Shown: positions 46,374 to 56,868, counted from the first letter of the stretch. The stretch: 64,000 nucleotides of DNA from Pseudomonas caspiana (GCF_002158995.1 NZ_LOHF01000003.1:1-64000), one strand, 5' to 3'. Program-made: numbers and translations. The notes: generated by a model not told the origin, from the sequence alone.

Positions 46374-46659
46374 GGAGGTTTGCGTAGCCTCAGGATGAAT
46401 TAGCGTTGTAGCGCATCCTAAGACTTACAAAACCAAAAATCGATGCTCCCCCGACGACCCAGACTGCTTTACGGATTGAGTTGAGTTGCCCTGGCCGCCG
46501 GGGGAACGCTTACATCTTAATAAGGAGAGCATGCTGTGGATTTAAGACAAATCTTAAAATACGACCTTCAATCTTGATCGGCATCGCCTGATTCAGGCTA
46601 TGCGACAAGATTGAGCAAAAATGCTGGTCATACCAAGTCTGCGGCGTGTGAAGCAGCCT

Positions 46660-46911
46660 TCAGCCCGGAGAGAACAGCGATCTGATCATGTGAAGTTCTG
46701 CCGCATGAGTCATCGCCTCAAGGTCATCAAGGCTCATTGAATGGCCGCACCCTGCACATTGTTCGCCAACCAGATCCTCAATTCCAAACAGGCCACTGGT
46801 GGTCCCATCGCTTGGGTCAAAAGGATTGCAGTTGCAGGCAACGCACCGAAAATCCTCGAAATACTGCTCGTCCAGTCTCATTGTCCGACAATCCTGAAAA
46901 TTCGACCGCAT
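46660..46911 (-). CDS. Zinc-ribbon miniprotein
   Basis: A protein of 73-83 residues with two cysteine knuckles, CVACNC and CAGCGH, as in small zinc-ribbon or YjdM/ECs-type proteins, separated by about 28 residues. The rest is acidic and helical (SMSLDDLEAMTHAAELHMI). ATG 46911 has a poor ribosome site; ATG 46881 has AGGA ten bases upstream and may be the real start. It stands just outside the likely attachment site at 47159. Function unknown. Confidence 0.6.
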   Translation of the reverse strand: MRSNFQDCRTMRLDEQYFEDFRCVACNCNPFDPSDGTTSGLFGIEDLVGEQCAGCGHSMSLDDLEAMTHAAELHMIRSLFSPG

Positions 46912-47120
46912 GAAACACCATCTTCAGCATAGTTGCTAGCCGGACCCGACGGCAGACATGATATTTAGTTCTTTTCTATCAAGCCCGGAGGGGTCATAGC
47001 GGGCCATCTCCACTTTCTTTAACCGTAGCGGGCCAGACCACGCGTTGAATATGCGGATGCTTGCTCTGCTCAAGCCATTGTGGAATCGCTGTTGGCTTGT
47101 GAGCTCTATGGACAGAAATG
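46912..47120. other. Intergenic region left of the tRNA-Pro remnant
   Basis: About 210 bases without a convincing gene. The ten-base string TAGCGGGCCA occurs twice, at about 46998 and 47025. A short leftward frame here would have to start inside the terminator at 47121, so I do not call it. Confidence 0.35.
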
Positions 47121-47142
47121 AAAAAGCCACCCGAAGGTGGCT
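47121..47142 (-). terminator. UUCG-loop terminator behind the tRNA-Pro remnant
   Basis: Read leftward: AGCCACC, UUCG loop, GGTGGCT, then TTTTT. It stands 17 bases past the tRNA-like 3' end at 47159, matching the layout of the intact tRNA-Pro and its terminator at 51787-51814. Confidence 0.85.
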
Positions 47143-47158
47143 AAGTCATTGAATTAAA

Positions 47159-47182
47159 TGGTCGGGACGGAGAGATTCGAAC
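47159..47182 (-). repeat. Partial copy of tRNA-Pro 3' end (putative att site)
   Basis: 24 bases matching the 3' end of tRNA-Pro (51841-51864) with one mismatch, same orientation and including the CCA end. Beyond this, only CGACC further matches and no T-stem, anticodon or D arm can be formed, so it is not a working tRNA. Direct repeats of a tRNA 3' end typically mark the far end of an island integrated in that tRNA. Confidence 0.75.
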
Positions 47183-47435
47183 GCCGACCGCTTCAAGAAG
47201 ACTTATCCCTCCAAAGGCCGAGCGCGGCCAAGCTTGTCGAGATGCACAGCGACATCACTGCCAAACGAAATACACTTCGCACAAAACTAGTCGAGACCCA
47301 CTTCTCCACATGCTTGCGAATGGTCAAGCCACGGCGATCTGGCCGTTCAGACCCTTACAACGAGCCTCTCCCTCATAGCATGCGGGCGAAGATGTCGCGT
47401 TTTTTTAGATACGATCATGCTCTTCTGCAGCTAAT
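47183..47435. other. Stretch without a convincing gene
   Basis: About 250 bases between the tRNA remnant and the oxygenase terminator. A rightward open frame across it starts inside the remnant and has no ribosome site, so I do not call it. Confidence 0.35.
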
Positions 47436-47459
47436 AAAAAACCCGCACTTGACGGGTTT
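47436..47459 (-). terminator. Terminator after the 2OG oxygenase gene
   Basis: Read leftward: AAACCCG, seven-base loop, CGGGTTT and a run of T, 19 bases past the stop at 47478. Confidence 0.85.
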
Positions 47460-47477
47460 CGTTTAATCCAACGTAGG

Positions 47478-48293
47478 TTACAAGTTCAACTTCGTTGCAA
47501 CTCGATCAGTAAATGATGGTTTACTAAACCATTTTTTCGAAAGCTGAAGAGGAATCTCGGCTCCTGCCGCAGCACCAATCTGCGGAATCCAGAACAGAAC
47601 ATCACGCCCGACATTTGAATGTTGTTTTCGCTCGACACCATGCCACGAGTGGTCAGTCTTCATGAATACCAGCATGGTGTTCGGGCGGTTCTCGAACGTC
47701 TTGACCAGATGGAAATCCTCATGCTTCATATGAGGCGAAGACCAAGACGTAACCCCCGGATCCTTTGGTACGTAGATGCTCGTACCAAAATCCCGAAGAG
47801 TGTCATCTTTAGGAAAGTAAAATGCCCCCACAATGAATTTGCTTTCGCTATCGGTATGGGGACCCAGCGCAAAGTTTTGGTAATCACGAACCAGCAAGGA
47901 GCGCGGACTTACTCGCACATCATCTTCGGACACAGAGTTCTTTACAAGATCCTTCTCTCGGTACTTGTGATTTACTTTAAGTCGTCTGCCAAATTTCTCA
48001 ACTAAAACATCTAGAAACTCTTGCGAGTGAATCCATGCTTCGAATTCTTTCCAGAATAAAGACACAGCGTCTGTTAGCTTCTGAGTTCTGCTGGGTGAAA
48101 GCTGGATAAAATGCCGCTGCTCGTAGGGGGCGGGATAAACATCGTAATCATCATCAGGAGGAAGCTTGAGAAGAAGTTCGGAATAAAAATCATCCGGTAA
48201 AACTTTCTCCACGTAGATGTGTGGGAATGGGGCTGTGACGAGCTGAGCACTCTTTATGGCTCGGTAAGCGTACTCTTTAACCAGACTGTCCAT
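47478..48293 (-). CDS. 2-oxoglutarate/Fe(II)-dependent oxygenase (prolyl-4-hydroxylase-like)
   Basis: A 271-residue cytoplasmic oxygenase. The iron-binding triad is readable as His146 and Asp148 in GPHTDSESK and His218 in DHSWHGVE, with Arg230 (NVGRDVLFW) placed to bind 2-oxoglutarate. It resembles small bacterial 2OG oxygenases found near glycan or peptide loci; the substrate is unknown. I start at ATG 48293 (MDSLVKEYAY); upstream ATGs at 48317 and 48359 would add residues lacking family character. It lies 81 bases after the acyltransferase gene on the same strand, probably one operon. Confidence 0.8.
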   Translation of the reverse strand: MDSLVKEYAYRAIKSAQLVTAPFPHIYVEKVLPDDFYSELLLKLPPDDDYDVYPAPYEQRHFIQLSPSRTQKLTDAVSLFWKEFEAWIHSQEFLDVLVEKFGRRLKVNHKYREKDLVKNSVSEDDVRVSPRSLLVRDYQNFALGPHTDSESKFIVGAFYFPKDDTLRDFGTSIYVPKDPGVTSWSSPHMKHEDFHLVKTFENRPNTMLVFMKTDHSWHGVERKQHSNVGRDVLFWIPQIGAAAGAEIPLQLSKKWFSKPSFTDRVATKLNL

Positions 48294-48374
48294 TGTGCAA
48301 CGATCCGTGCTGTGCATAGGGCGCTGATTGTACCTGTAAGGTGCAGCCAGGCGCCACATGCACGGGAAGCGCTT

Positions 48375-50372
48375 CTATTTTTCGAGCGACTCCATTATTA
48401 GCTTAAACAGCGCCTGGTTCGCGACCAAGGACAAATGATTTGAGTCAGAATACAAAATCGAATCACTTGTGATGCTTGTGCAATACCCATCGGCGCAAGT
48501 GATCTCGTCTGGATCCACAAAAATCACGCCCGGATTATCTCTGACTGCCTTATCAATTACTTTCCTCGCTGGAACATCCCATGCTTGGACAGCGGTATAT
48601 GGAACCCTCATAAGCGCTTGCCTTTCTTCGTTCGAGTTGGCAGCACCAAGGCGCTCGATCCGATAAAGCCGTGCCAACGGATCCCAGCCAGGAGGTGCAG
48701 CGGGCCCGACCACGACAACCCTGTGCCCCATTTCAATCAGCTTCTTGAGGGCACGATCAAAAGACACGCCAATCTCATCGGTTCTTTGCTCAACCCCTAC
48801 CCCTTGAGCTGTTGCTGCGTAATACGAGAGGCCAATTTCGTTACCTCCAACGGTGTTATTGAACCCCTGACCTCGAATGTAGGAGGTAAACCGTGAGATT
48901 AAAATCACCGTCGACGGCGAAAGTGATCTGAGTTGGGCAAGCCGTTTTTCCTGATAGTCCGGATCGCAGCGGTTGAAGACCGCGCCATTGGCGAAAACAC
49001 TGAGACGTGGCAGGAGCGGACAGCCGCTTGAGGTTAGATCTACCATCCTTACACGGTACTGCTCGAGAAGAGGCTCGATTGATTGCGTCATACCGCGCGC
49101 ATGCGAATCACCGACAATCACGAACGTTCTATCATACGGACCTTTGGTTATCCGGCATGCTTCCCCGGGATCGCGCCCTGAACAGTCAGAACCATTCATT
49201 GAAACCCCGCGAAGCTTCTGAGGCACTCCACCGTTTGTAGCCCAGGCCAGTACTGGGGTGTTTTCTTTCACCAAATAAGTACGGCCATAAAGCCCCATCG
49301 TAAATATCCCGACCAGACCGACAGCGGCCATGATAAATATCCAAGACCTGGATATGTTCCCCCTTGCGCGGAATGGGGCCTCGACATAGCGCCAACTCAA
49401 ATAGGCAAGGAACATAGACAAACCGATAAAGCCAATGAACACCGCTTGGGACGGCTCGTTCATGCTTCGATGTCTAGCAAACGAGAAAAGCGGTTGATGC
49501 CACAGGTAGGCGCTGTAGCTGATCAAGCCCACTCCAACCAGGTATTTTGCAGCCAGGAGCCTACCTACGATTGTGTTTTCAGCGCATAGGATTATCAGCG
49601 CAGCGCCAAGTGTAGGCACCAAGGCATAAAGCCCCGGAAATGGGGTGTCCTTACTGAACGTAAATGTCGCTACGCCGATCAGGATCAGGCCTAGCAACGC
49701 GCCAGCCTCTCTCCAGCGCATCGACACGCCACGCTGATTGGGCGAGCTTAGGTAGACAGCGCAGAGCCCCCCGATTAAAAGCTCCCATGCCCGCGTGGGC
49801 AACAAGAAAAATCCAGCTGATGGGCTTTGTGCGGATGCCCACTCCGCACCGATCAGGCTTAGGAACAACAGCAATGAAAAGGCTACATATAAGCTTTTTC
49901 TACTTCTCCAGATGCAATAAATCAACAACGGAGCCAAGAGGTAATACTGCTCCTCAACCGCGAGGCTCCATGTATGAAGCAGAGGCTTTAATTCAGCTGC
50001 CGTATCAAAATAACCGCTTTCGCTCCAGAATAAAATATTCGAGGAAAATACAGATACGGCGGAAAGACTTTCAAAGTAATCTTTAAGATCGGAAGCTTGT
50101 AGCCAAGCTATCGAGAACGGCACGGTTGAGAGAAGTACAAAATATAGCGCAGGAAGTATTCGCCTTGATCGGCGCTCGTAAAAATCAACAAACGAAAAGC
50201 GGCCCTGCTTCAGGTCTTGATATATTATCGAGGATATCAGGTACCCGCTAATTACAAAAAATATGTCAACACCAACAAAGCCGCCACAAAAAAAACTGAA
50301 ACCAGCGTGAAACAGTATTACTGGAATTACTGCTATCGCTCTTAAGCCGTCTATCTCGCGCCGATATTGCAT
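48375..50372 (-). CDS. OafA/YrhL-type acyltransferase with SGNH domain
   Basis: A 665-residue membrane enzyme that probably O-acetylates a surface polysaccharide. Residues 1-370 form the acyltransferase-3 domain of about ten helices, opening YRREIDGLRAIAVIPVILFHAGF with catalytic His22 and Arg11. A further helix precedes the periplasmic SGNH domain (about 390-660), with Ser423 in VGDSHARG and the Asp643/His646 pair in YSDSNHLS. Such fusions modify O-antigen, peptidoglycan or exopolysaccharide. No polysaccharide genes are adjacent, so it may alter a product made elsewhere. Confidence 0.92.
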   Translation of the reverse strand: MQYRREIDGLRAIAVIPVILFHAGFSFFCGGFVGVDIFFVISGYLISSIIYQDLKQGRFSFVDFYERRSRRILPALYFVLLSTVPFSIAWLQASDLKDYFESLSAVSVFSSNILFWSESGYFDTAAELKPLLHTWSLAVEEQYYLLAPLLIYCIWRSRKSLYVAFSLLLFLSLIGAEWASAQSPSAGFFLLPTRAWELLIGGLCAVYLSSPNQRGVSMRWREAGALLGLILIGVATFTFSKDTPFPGLYALVPTLGAALIILCAENTIVGRLLAAKYLVGVGLISYSAYLWHQPLFSFARHRSMNEPSQAVFIGFIGLSMFLAYLSWRYVEAPFRARGNISRSWIFIMAAVGLVGIFTMGLYGRTYLVKENTPVLAWATNGGVPQKLRGVSMNGSDCSGRDPGEACRITKGPYDRTFVIVGDSHARGMTQSIEPLLEQYRVRMVDLTSSGCPLLPRLSVFANGAVFNRCDPDYQEKRLAQLRSLSPSTVILISRFTSYIRGQGFNNTVGGNEIGLSYYAATAQGVGVEQRTDEIGVSFDRALKKLIEMGHRVVVVGPAAPPGWDPLARLYRIERLGAANSNEERQALMRVPYTAVQAWDVPARKVIDKAVRDNPGVIFVDPDEITCADGYCTSITSDSILYSDSNHLSLVANQALFKLIMESLEK

Positions 50373-50425
50373 CCTGGACTTTTCCTTTGTATCGCAAACT
50401 TAAAGACATGAACCGATGCCACGAC

Positions 50426-50450
50426 AAGCCAAGCCGATCGGGCTTGGCTT
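50426..50450. terminator. Hairpin between hydrolase pseudogene and acyltransferase
   Basis: Perfect 10-bp stem AAGCCAAGCC/GGCTTGGCTT with a five-base loop, 24 bases past the hydrolase stop. No T tract on the leftward side, so termination is uncertain. Confidence 0.5.
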
Positions 50451-50474
50451 GGGTTTATGTCTAGAACAATACGG

Positions 50475-51317
50475 TCATTTAAACATTAACTGCTTGAGCG
50501 CTTCCTGCCGAATGGGTGCGGCAAACTCGTGCGTAATCGGCCATGTCTTGATGGTAACGCTTATGTCTTTTGAAACCGAGTTAATATGATTCTTCGCCAG
50601 CAGCGCCTGCAAACCCGGTGTACTGATATCCAACGTGCCAACGTTCATGATCATTTTCGACGGCCCTTTGATAGTGGACAGCCGAGCGCGCGGCGACCGC
50701 TCCAGGTATGCAGGATCATCCGGCCCTGCCGGCGCTGCGCCAAGGACGGCCAGCATATTGTCCTTGAGCTGTTGATCCTGGGTCGTGTCGTAGAGCGATG
50801 CGAGATCGTAGATGACCAGCCATATAGATGCCGCGTGAACCTTACCCGGATATTTTCCCATGTAACTCAGGGCTTGCATTGTGCCCCCAGAAACCGCCGA
50901 GATGTCGACGCGCTTAAGACCAGTCTTCTCTTGAGCGTTATTCACCACGGCGTCAATACGCGACAGCGTGTCGTTAGAGCCAAGAGCCTGGGCTGTGGTG
51001 TTCGGGCCATTGAAATTTGGCGAGACAATACACGCGCCTTCGAGGCTTGCCAGTTCAGGGAAAGCGGTCTTCACCTGCTAGTAGTCGCCGGACCATGTAT
51101 GCAAAAACAGAATAATTCGCTTTGGGTGCGGGTTGCACTTGATCAGATAGGGCTCATCGCCCGCGCTGCTCTCTACATAATCAGCGGTGATCAAGCTGTC
51201 AGGAACTCCGTTTGAATGCTTGGCGTGTGTTGCCGCAGTTGCAGTATTGGTTACTACCAGCAAAGCCAACACCAGTGGCAACCCTTTCTTGATAAATCCC
51301 ATCATTGCACCTGTCAA
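50475..51317 (-). pseudogene. Exported alpha/beta-hydrolase interrupted by an in-frame TAG
   Basis: A reading frame of about 280 codons, open on both sides of one stop. The first part (51317-51078) has a signal peptide (ALLVVTNTATAA) and reaches the oxyanion strand RIILFLHTWSGDY. A TAG at 51080-51078 follows, and the frame continues unchanged for about 200 residues with the nucleophile region ISAVSGGTMQALS and a C-terminal TWPITHEF that may supply the His. GxSxG is degenerate (AVSGG). A GTG at 51074 could start the second part but it would lack the export signal. It reads as a recent nonsense mutation, a sequencing error or recoding. Confidence 0.7.
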
Positions 51318-51338
51318 AATTCATTCAGGCGCAATGAT
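51301..51338 (-). promoter_or_regulatory. Hairpin covering ribosome site and start of the hydrolase gene
   Basis: Arms ATCATTGC-N-CCTG (51301-51313) and CAGG-N-GCAATGAT (51326-51338) pair with one mismatch. On the leftward message the CAGG ribosome site and the ATG codons at about 51302-51305 lie in the second arm, so the structure could block initiation. Confidence 0.35.
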
Positions 51339-51786
51339 GACATCTTGAGCGCTGAAGACGCGAACCAATCGAAATATTCATTTTCATCCGCGCCTTCAAC
51401 AACCAGCATTAGTCAGTTGATTGGCGCGACAGTTGTTCCCCACTCGCAAGACAATCCGGGAAGCAATGCCAAAGCTCGATGTTGCACCGCCATTCGGTCA
51501 AGACTGACGTTAATCACTGGAGTGCGAGTTATTTGCCTGTGCCGAAATCCATAACAGTTGTCATCCTGCATATTGGTGGAGAGGCCCACCCTCGGACGAT
51601 GAGTCTTCGATCACAGTTGGTTGAAAGTATTAAGGCGTCGCTATCACGAGGGCTATGGAAGAAATCGGCTGCTTGGAGCGGCAGTCATCAGCAGGGGGTG
51701 AGACGCATTGAGGACAGAAATGGCCACTCATGAGCATCGTAAATGGTCCGGGGGGCGTTGAGTTTTGCGCCAGTTTTGCACATGCA
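51339..51786. other. Stretch without a convincing gene
   Basis: About 450 bases inside the putative island. Short frames on both strands lack ribosome sites or run into the tRNA. It may hold the hydrolase promoter; otherwise I see nothing. Confidence 0.35.
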
Positions 51787-51814
51787 CAAAAAAGCCGGTT
51801 GAGATAACCGGCTT
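51787..51814 (-). terminator. Terminator of tRNA-Pro
   Basis: Read leftward: AAGCCGGTT, five-base loop, AACCGGCTT, then a T run. It lies 26 bases past the tRNA 3' end. Confidence 0.9.
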
Positions 51815-51840
51815 AAGTGTCTGATTTTACTCAGAGAATA

Positions 51841-51917
51841 TGGTCGGGACGGAGTGATTCGAACACTCGACCCCTTGCACCCCATGCAAGTGCGCTACCG
51901 GGCTGCGCTACGCCCCG
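51841..51917 (-). tRNA. tRNA-Pro (anticodon GGG)
   Basis: A 77-base tRNA with encoded CCA. The acceptor stem CGGGGCG/CGTCCCG pairs with one G-T. The anticodon arm is CTTGC-ATGGGGT-GCAAG, giving anticodon GGG. The T arm is GAGTG-TTCGAAT-CACTC. It follows the MerR-type gene by 86 bases on the same strand and has its own terminator. Its 3' end is repeated at 47159. Confidence 0.97.
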
Positions 51918-52003
51918 ACTAGGCGTGTATCTGTTTCCCATGCTGCGAAAACTTCGAGGAATATAACCTAAGCTTTTGAATTATGGAAGTATCCGGGCGA
52001 TTT

Positions 52004-52360
52004 CTACTTGCCCAGAACCACCAGGACGTCTTCCAGCTCTACGATCATTTGCTGGATCAACTGCTTGTATTCCTGGGCGTCATCCTTGGGTTCGCCGCTA
52101 GTCATGCGCAACCGCGCACCACCAATGGTGAAGCCTTGCTCGTAGAGCAAGCCGCGGATCTGCCGGATCATCAACACGTCTTCGCGTTGATAATACCGGC
52201 GGTTACCGCGTCGTTTAACGGGGTTGAGCTGAGGAAATTCCTGTTCCCAATAGCGCAAAACGTGCGGTTTCACCGCGCAGAGTTCGCTTACCTCGCCAAT
52301 GGTGAAGTAGCGTTTGCCTGGGATCGGCGGTAACTCGTCGTTATGACTTGGTTCCAGCAT
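52004..52360 (-). CDS. MerR-family transcriptional regulator
   Basis: A regulator of about 118 residues. The winged helix spans about 17-85 ([53 protein letters not shown]), followed by a short dimerisation coil. No cysteine cluster for metal sensing is present. Pseudomonads keep this gene directly after ihfA; its role is not established. ATG 52360 lies inside the end of ihfA, so the two are coupled. Confidence 0.92.
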   Translation of the reverse strand: MLEPSHNDELPPIPGKRYFTIGEVSELCAVKPHVLRYWEQEFPQLNPVKRRGNRRYYQREDVLMIRQIRGLLYEQGFTIGGARLRMTSGEPKDDAQEYKQLIQQMIVELEDVLVVLGK

Positions 52361-52643
52361 AAGCCTCAACTCGGGCCTTCAACTTCTGCCCTGGACGGAA
52401 CGTGACAACACGGCGAGCCGTGATAGGAATTTCTTCCCCGGTCTTCGGATTTCTACCAGGCCGCTGGCGTTTATCTCGCAAGTCAAAATTGCCGAAACCG
52501 GACAATTTGACCTGTTCGTTATCTTCCAGAGCGTGCCTGATTTCCTCGAAGAACAGCTCCACCAATTCCTTGGCTTCTCGTTTATTCAGGCCCAGCTCTT
52601 CGTACAGACGTTCGGCCATCTCAGCTTTCGTCAGAGCCCCCAT
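52341..52643 (-). CDS. ihfA: Integration host factor subunit alpha
   Basis: A 100-residue DNA-bending protein, one half of the IHF heterodimer, acting in sigma-54 activation, recombination and nucleoid structure. It shows [48 protein letters not shown] with the DNA-intercalating Pro in the beta arm, and [13 protein letters not shown]. It starts three bases after the pheT stop, within the classical pheST-ihfA operon. Confidence 0.98.
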   Translation of the reverse strand: MGALTKAEMAERLYEELGLNKREAKELVELFFEEIRHALEDNEQVKLSGFGNFDLRDKRQRPGRNPKTGEEIPITARRVVTFRPGQKLKARVEAYAGTKS

Positions 52644-52646
52644 ACG

Positions 52647-55025
52647 CTACTTCCTTAACGTGGCGTTTAACCTTTCCTCGAGTGAGGTGAGGATTTTATG
52701 CGTCGCCGCATTGACCTCATCGTCGTTAAGAGTGCGCGATGGATGCTGCCAGGTCAAGCCAACTGCAAGGCTTTTTCTATGCGGATCAATGCCTTTACCC
52801 TGATAAACGTCAAATAGCCTGAGGTCTGTGAGCCATTCGCCTGCATTTTCTCGAATAACGTCAAGAACTGCGGTGGCTGGAACACACTCATCAGCCAGCA
52901 ACGCCAAGTCACGCCGAACTTCAGGAAAGCGCGATAACTCCTGGAATTCAGGCATTTTACCCAGTGCCACTTCAGCCAGAATCAGCTCGAATACGAAGAT
53001 TGGACGATCCAGACCCAATGTTTTCGACAACTCAGGGTGAATAGCACCGACGTAACCTGCTTCACGACCGTCGCGCTCAATGCGAGCAGTCTGGCCAGGG
53101 TGCAACGCAGGATGCTTGCCCGGCACAAAAGTGAATGCATTGAGCGCACCGGCGAAGCCCAGAATGGCTTCAACATCCGCCTTGACGTCGAAGAAGTCGA
53201 CTACATCACGACCCTGCGCCCATCCTTCCGGCATACGACTGCCACACACAACACCGGCCAGCATCGGCTCCTGCTTCAAACCATCCAGCTGACCGACAAA
53301 ACGCAGGCCGCTTTCGAACAGACGGACACGATCCTGCTGACGGTTGAGGTTGTGTTGCAAAGACTTGACCAGACCCGGCCACAACGAGGCGCGCATCGCA
53401 GCCATGTCATTGGAGATCGGGTTTGCCAGCAGCAACGGCTCAGCGCCAGGGCTGAACAGCTCGAACTGCTTGGGATCGATGAAGCTATAAGTGATCGCTT
53501 CCTGATAGCCGCGAGCGACCAACAGGCGACGCAGCTCAGGCAGATTGCTACGAGCCTCAGCTTTGGCTTGTGGTGCCAGACGCGCCTGCGGATAACGAAC
53601 CGGCAGGCGATTGTAACCGTACAAACGGGCCAACTCTTCGATCAGGTCGACTTCAAGGCTGATATCGAAGCGATGACTTGGGACTTCAACGCGCCACTGT
53701 GCTGCCGCTTCAGAGGAAACGGCCAAGCCCAGGCCGGTCAACAGACCTTCAACTTCAGCAGGGTCCATTTTCAGGCCCAACATCTGCTCGATACGCTCGG
53801 CACGCAGCGTCACAGGCGCGATCGACGGCAGATCTTTTTCGCTGACAGCCTCGATGACGGGACCAGCCTCGCCACCAGTGATTTCCAGCAGCAGGCCAGT
53901 GGCCCGCTCCATGGCTTTGCGCGCCAGTTGCCAGTCAACACCGCGCTCATAGCGATGCGAAGCATCGGTGTGCAGACCATACGACCGGGCTTTGCCCGCG
54001 ACGGCGATCTGGTCGAAGAACGCGCTTTCGAGGAATACGTCACGAGTCGTGCTGGAAACACCGCTGTGCTCCCCGCCCATCACACCGGCGATGGCCAGAG
54101 CACGCTGGTGGTCAGCGATAACCAGCGTATCTGCACGCAGGCTGACTTCCTGACCGTCCAGCAGAACGAGCTTCTCGCCCTCTTCTGCCATGCGCACACG
54201 AATGCCACCGTGGATTTCGGCCAGATCAAACGCGTGCAGCGGCTGACCCAGTTCGATCATCACATAGTTGGTGATGTCGACCACGGCATCGATGCTGCGA
54301 ATGTCGGAACGGCGCAGACGCTCAACCATCCACAACGGGGTAGGACGCGACAGGTCTACATTGCGAATCACACGACCGAGGTAACGCGGGCAAGCGTTAG
54401 TGGCCAAGACTTCGACCGGACGCACTTCATCGTGTGTCACAGGAACAGCGGCAACAGCCGGGACAGTCACCGGAGCCGCGTAGAGCGCGCCGACTTCACG
54501 AGCCAGACCCGCCAGCGACAGGCAGTCGCCACGGTTTGGCGTCAGGTCGACTTCGATGCTGGCATCATCCAGCTCAAGGTACACACGGAAGTCTTCACCC
54601 ACCGGCGCATCGGCTGGCAGCTCCATCAAACCGTCATTGCCCTCACCCACTTGCAGCTCGGATTGAGAGCACAGCATGCCGTTGGATTCGACGCCACGCA
54701 GCTTGGCTTTCTTGATCTTGAAATCGCCCGGCAACTCGGCACCGATCATGGCGAATGGAATCTTCAGACCCGGACGCACGTTGGGCGCGCCGCAGACGAC
54801 CTGAAAGGTTTCCGAACCGTTGCTGACCTGACATACGCGCAGCTTGTCGGCATCGGGGTGTTGCTCGGTGCTCAGCACTTCGCCGACGATTACGCCGCTG
54901 AATACACCAGCAGCCGGAGTGACGCTGTCGACTTCAAGGCCGGCCATCGATAAACGAGCAACCAGCTCGTCGCGGGATACTTGCGGGCTTACCCAGCCGC
55001 GCAACCATTGTTCACTGAATTTCAT
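52647..55025 (-). CDS. pheT: Phenylalanine--tRNA ligase beta subunit
   Basis: A 792-residue subunit of the cytoplasmic (alpha-beta)2 synthetase that charges tRNA-Phe. It begins MKFSEQWLRGWVSP, has an EMAP-type tRNA-binding domain (about 40-150), the B3/B4 editing domain, a B5 domain (about 400-475) and the C-terminal anticodon-binding fold (LSRFPEVRRDLALLADECVP through the end). ATG 55025 has GGAG six bases upstream; an upstream in-frame start at 55037 is unlikely. It follows pheS by 79 bases and is followed by ihfA. Confidence 0.97.
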   Translation of the reverse strand: MKFSEQWLRGWVSPQVSRDELVARLSMAGLEVDSVTPAAGVFSGVIVGEVLSTEQHPDADKLRVCQVSNGSETFQVVCGAPNVRPGLKIPFAMIGAELPGDFKIKKAKLRGVESNGMLCSQSELQVGEGNDGLMELPADAPVGEDFRVYLELDDASIEVDLTPNRGDCLSLAGLAREVGALYAAPVTVPAVAAVPVTHDEVRPVEVLATNACPRYLGRVIRNVDLSRPTPLWMVERLRRSDIRSIDAVVDITNYVMIELGQPLHAFDLAEIHGGIRVRMAEEGEKLVLLDGQEVSLRADTLVIADHQRALAIAGVMGGEHSGVSSTTRDVFLESAFFDQIAVAGKARSYGLHTDASHRYERGVDWQLARKAMERATGLLLEITGGEAGPVIEAVSEKDLPSIAPVTLRAERIEQMLGLKMDPAEVEGLLTGLGLAVSSEAAAQWRVEVPSHRFDISLEVDLIEELARLYGYNRLPVRYPQARLAPQAKAEARSNLPELRRLLVARGYQEAITYSFIDPKQFELFSPGAEPLLLANPISNDMAAMRASLWPGLVKSLQHNLNRQQDRVRLFESGLRFVGQLDGLKQEPMLAGVVCGSRMPEGWAQGRDVVDFFDVKADVEAILGFAGALNAFTFVPGKHPALHPGQTARIERDGREAGYVGAIHPELSKTLGLDRPIFVFELILAEVALGKMPEFQELSRFPEVRRDLALLADECVPATAVLDVIRENAGEWLTDLRLFDVYQGKGIDPHRKSLAVGLTWQHPSRTLNDDEVNAATHKILTSLEERLNATLRK

Positions 55026-55104
55026 CCTGCTCTCCAAAAAAATGCGTTACGGGCGACTCCAGTGCTCTGCGACAGCGGCCAGTGGCAGGCTGTCGCGAAG
55101 CGCC

Positions 55105-56585
<1,481 letters not shown>

Positions 56586-56613
56586 GAGTTACTTCCTCTA
56601 TTCTTGATCAAAA

Positions 56614-56808
56614 TTAACGAAGGCGCAGCATGCGCTCGACTTTTGCCACGTCAGACGGATGCAGCAAGCTGCTACCGCGCAGTTGACGCTTACGCTTGGT
56701 CGACATTTTGGTCAGGATGTGGCTCTTGAAAGCGTGTTTGTGCTTGATGCCGTTAGCAGTTTTCAAAAACCGCTTAGCTGCACCACTTTTAGTCTTCATC
56801 TTTGGCAT
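56614..56808 (-). CDS. rpmI: 50S ribosomal protein L35
   Basis: The 64-residue ribosomal protein L35, with [20 protein letters not shown] at the start and RKRQLRG and a C-terminal MLRLR. It lies between infC and rplT as in most bacteria, 60 bases after infC. Confidence 0.98.
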   Translation of the reverse strand: MPKMKTKSGAAKRFLKTANGIKHKHAFKSHILTKMSTKRKRQLRGSSLLHPSDVAKVERMLRLR

Positions 56809-56868
56809 GTTCGGATACTCCGCATTCAGTTGATAAACATAACCGCAAGGCCTGCCGTGCCCTGGTGG

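Larger units (their letters stand above)
47159..51917. mobile_element. Putative decayed genomic island at tRNA-Pro(GGG)
   Basis: A segment of about 4.7 kb bounded by intact tRNA-Pro and by a direct repeat of its 3' end. Each copy has its own terminator. The genes inside (2OG oxygenase, OafA-type acyltransferase, broken hydrolase) are more AT-rich than the core genes on either side and unrelated to them. No integrase gene is present, so if it was an integrative element, that part has been lost. Confidence 0.6.

Noticed and set aside
46936..47130. A 64-codon leftward frame left of the remnant
   Set aside because: Its start falls in the UUCG terminator and no ribosome site or motif supports it.
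47159..47235. A second functional tRNA gene
   Set aside because: Only the 3' 24 bases match; the T stem does not pair and no anticodon or D arm can be formed.
47158..47466. A 102-codon rightward frame from the tRNA remnant
   Set aside because: It starts inside the tRNA-like sequence, has no ribosome site and runs into the terminator of the convergent oxygenase gene.
51479..51885. Short frames on both strands next to tRNA-Pro
   Set aside because: The leftward one begins in the tRNA gene and the rightward one lacks a ribosome site and motifs.
53037..54953. Long frame antisense to pheT
   Set aside because: No motifs or start signals; pheT is complete on the other strand.
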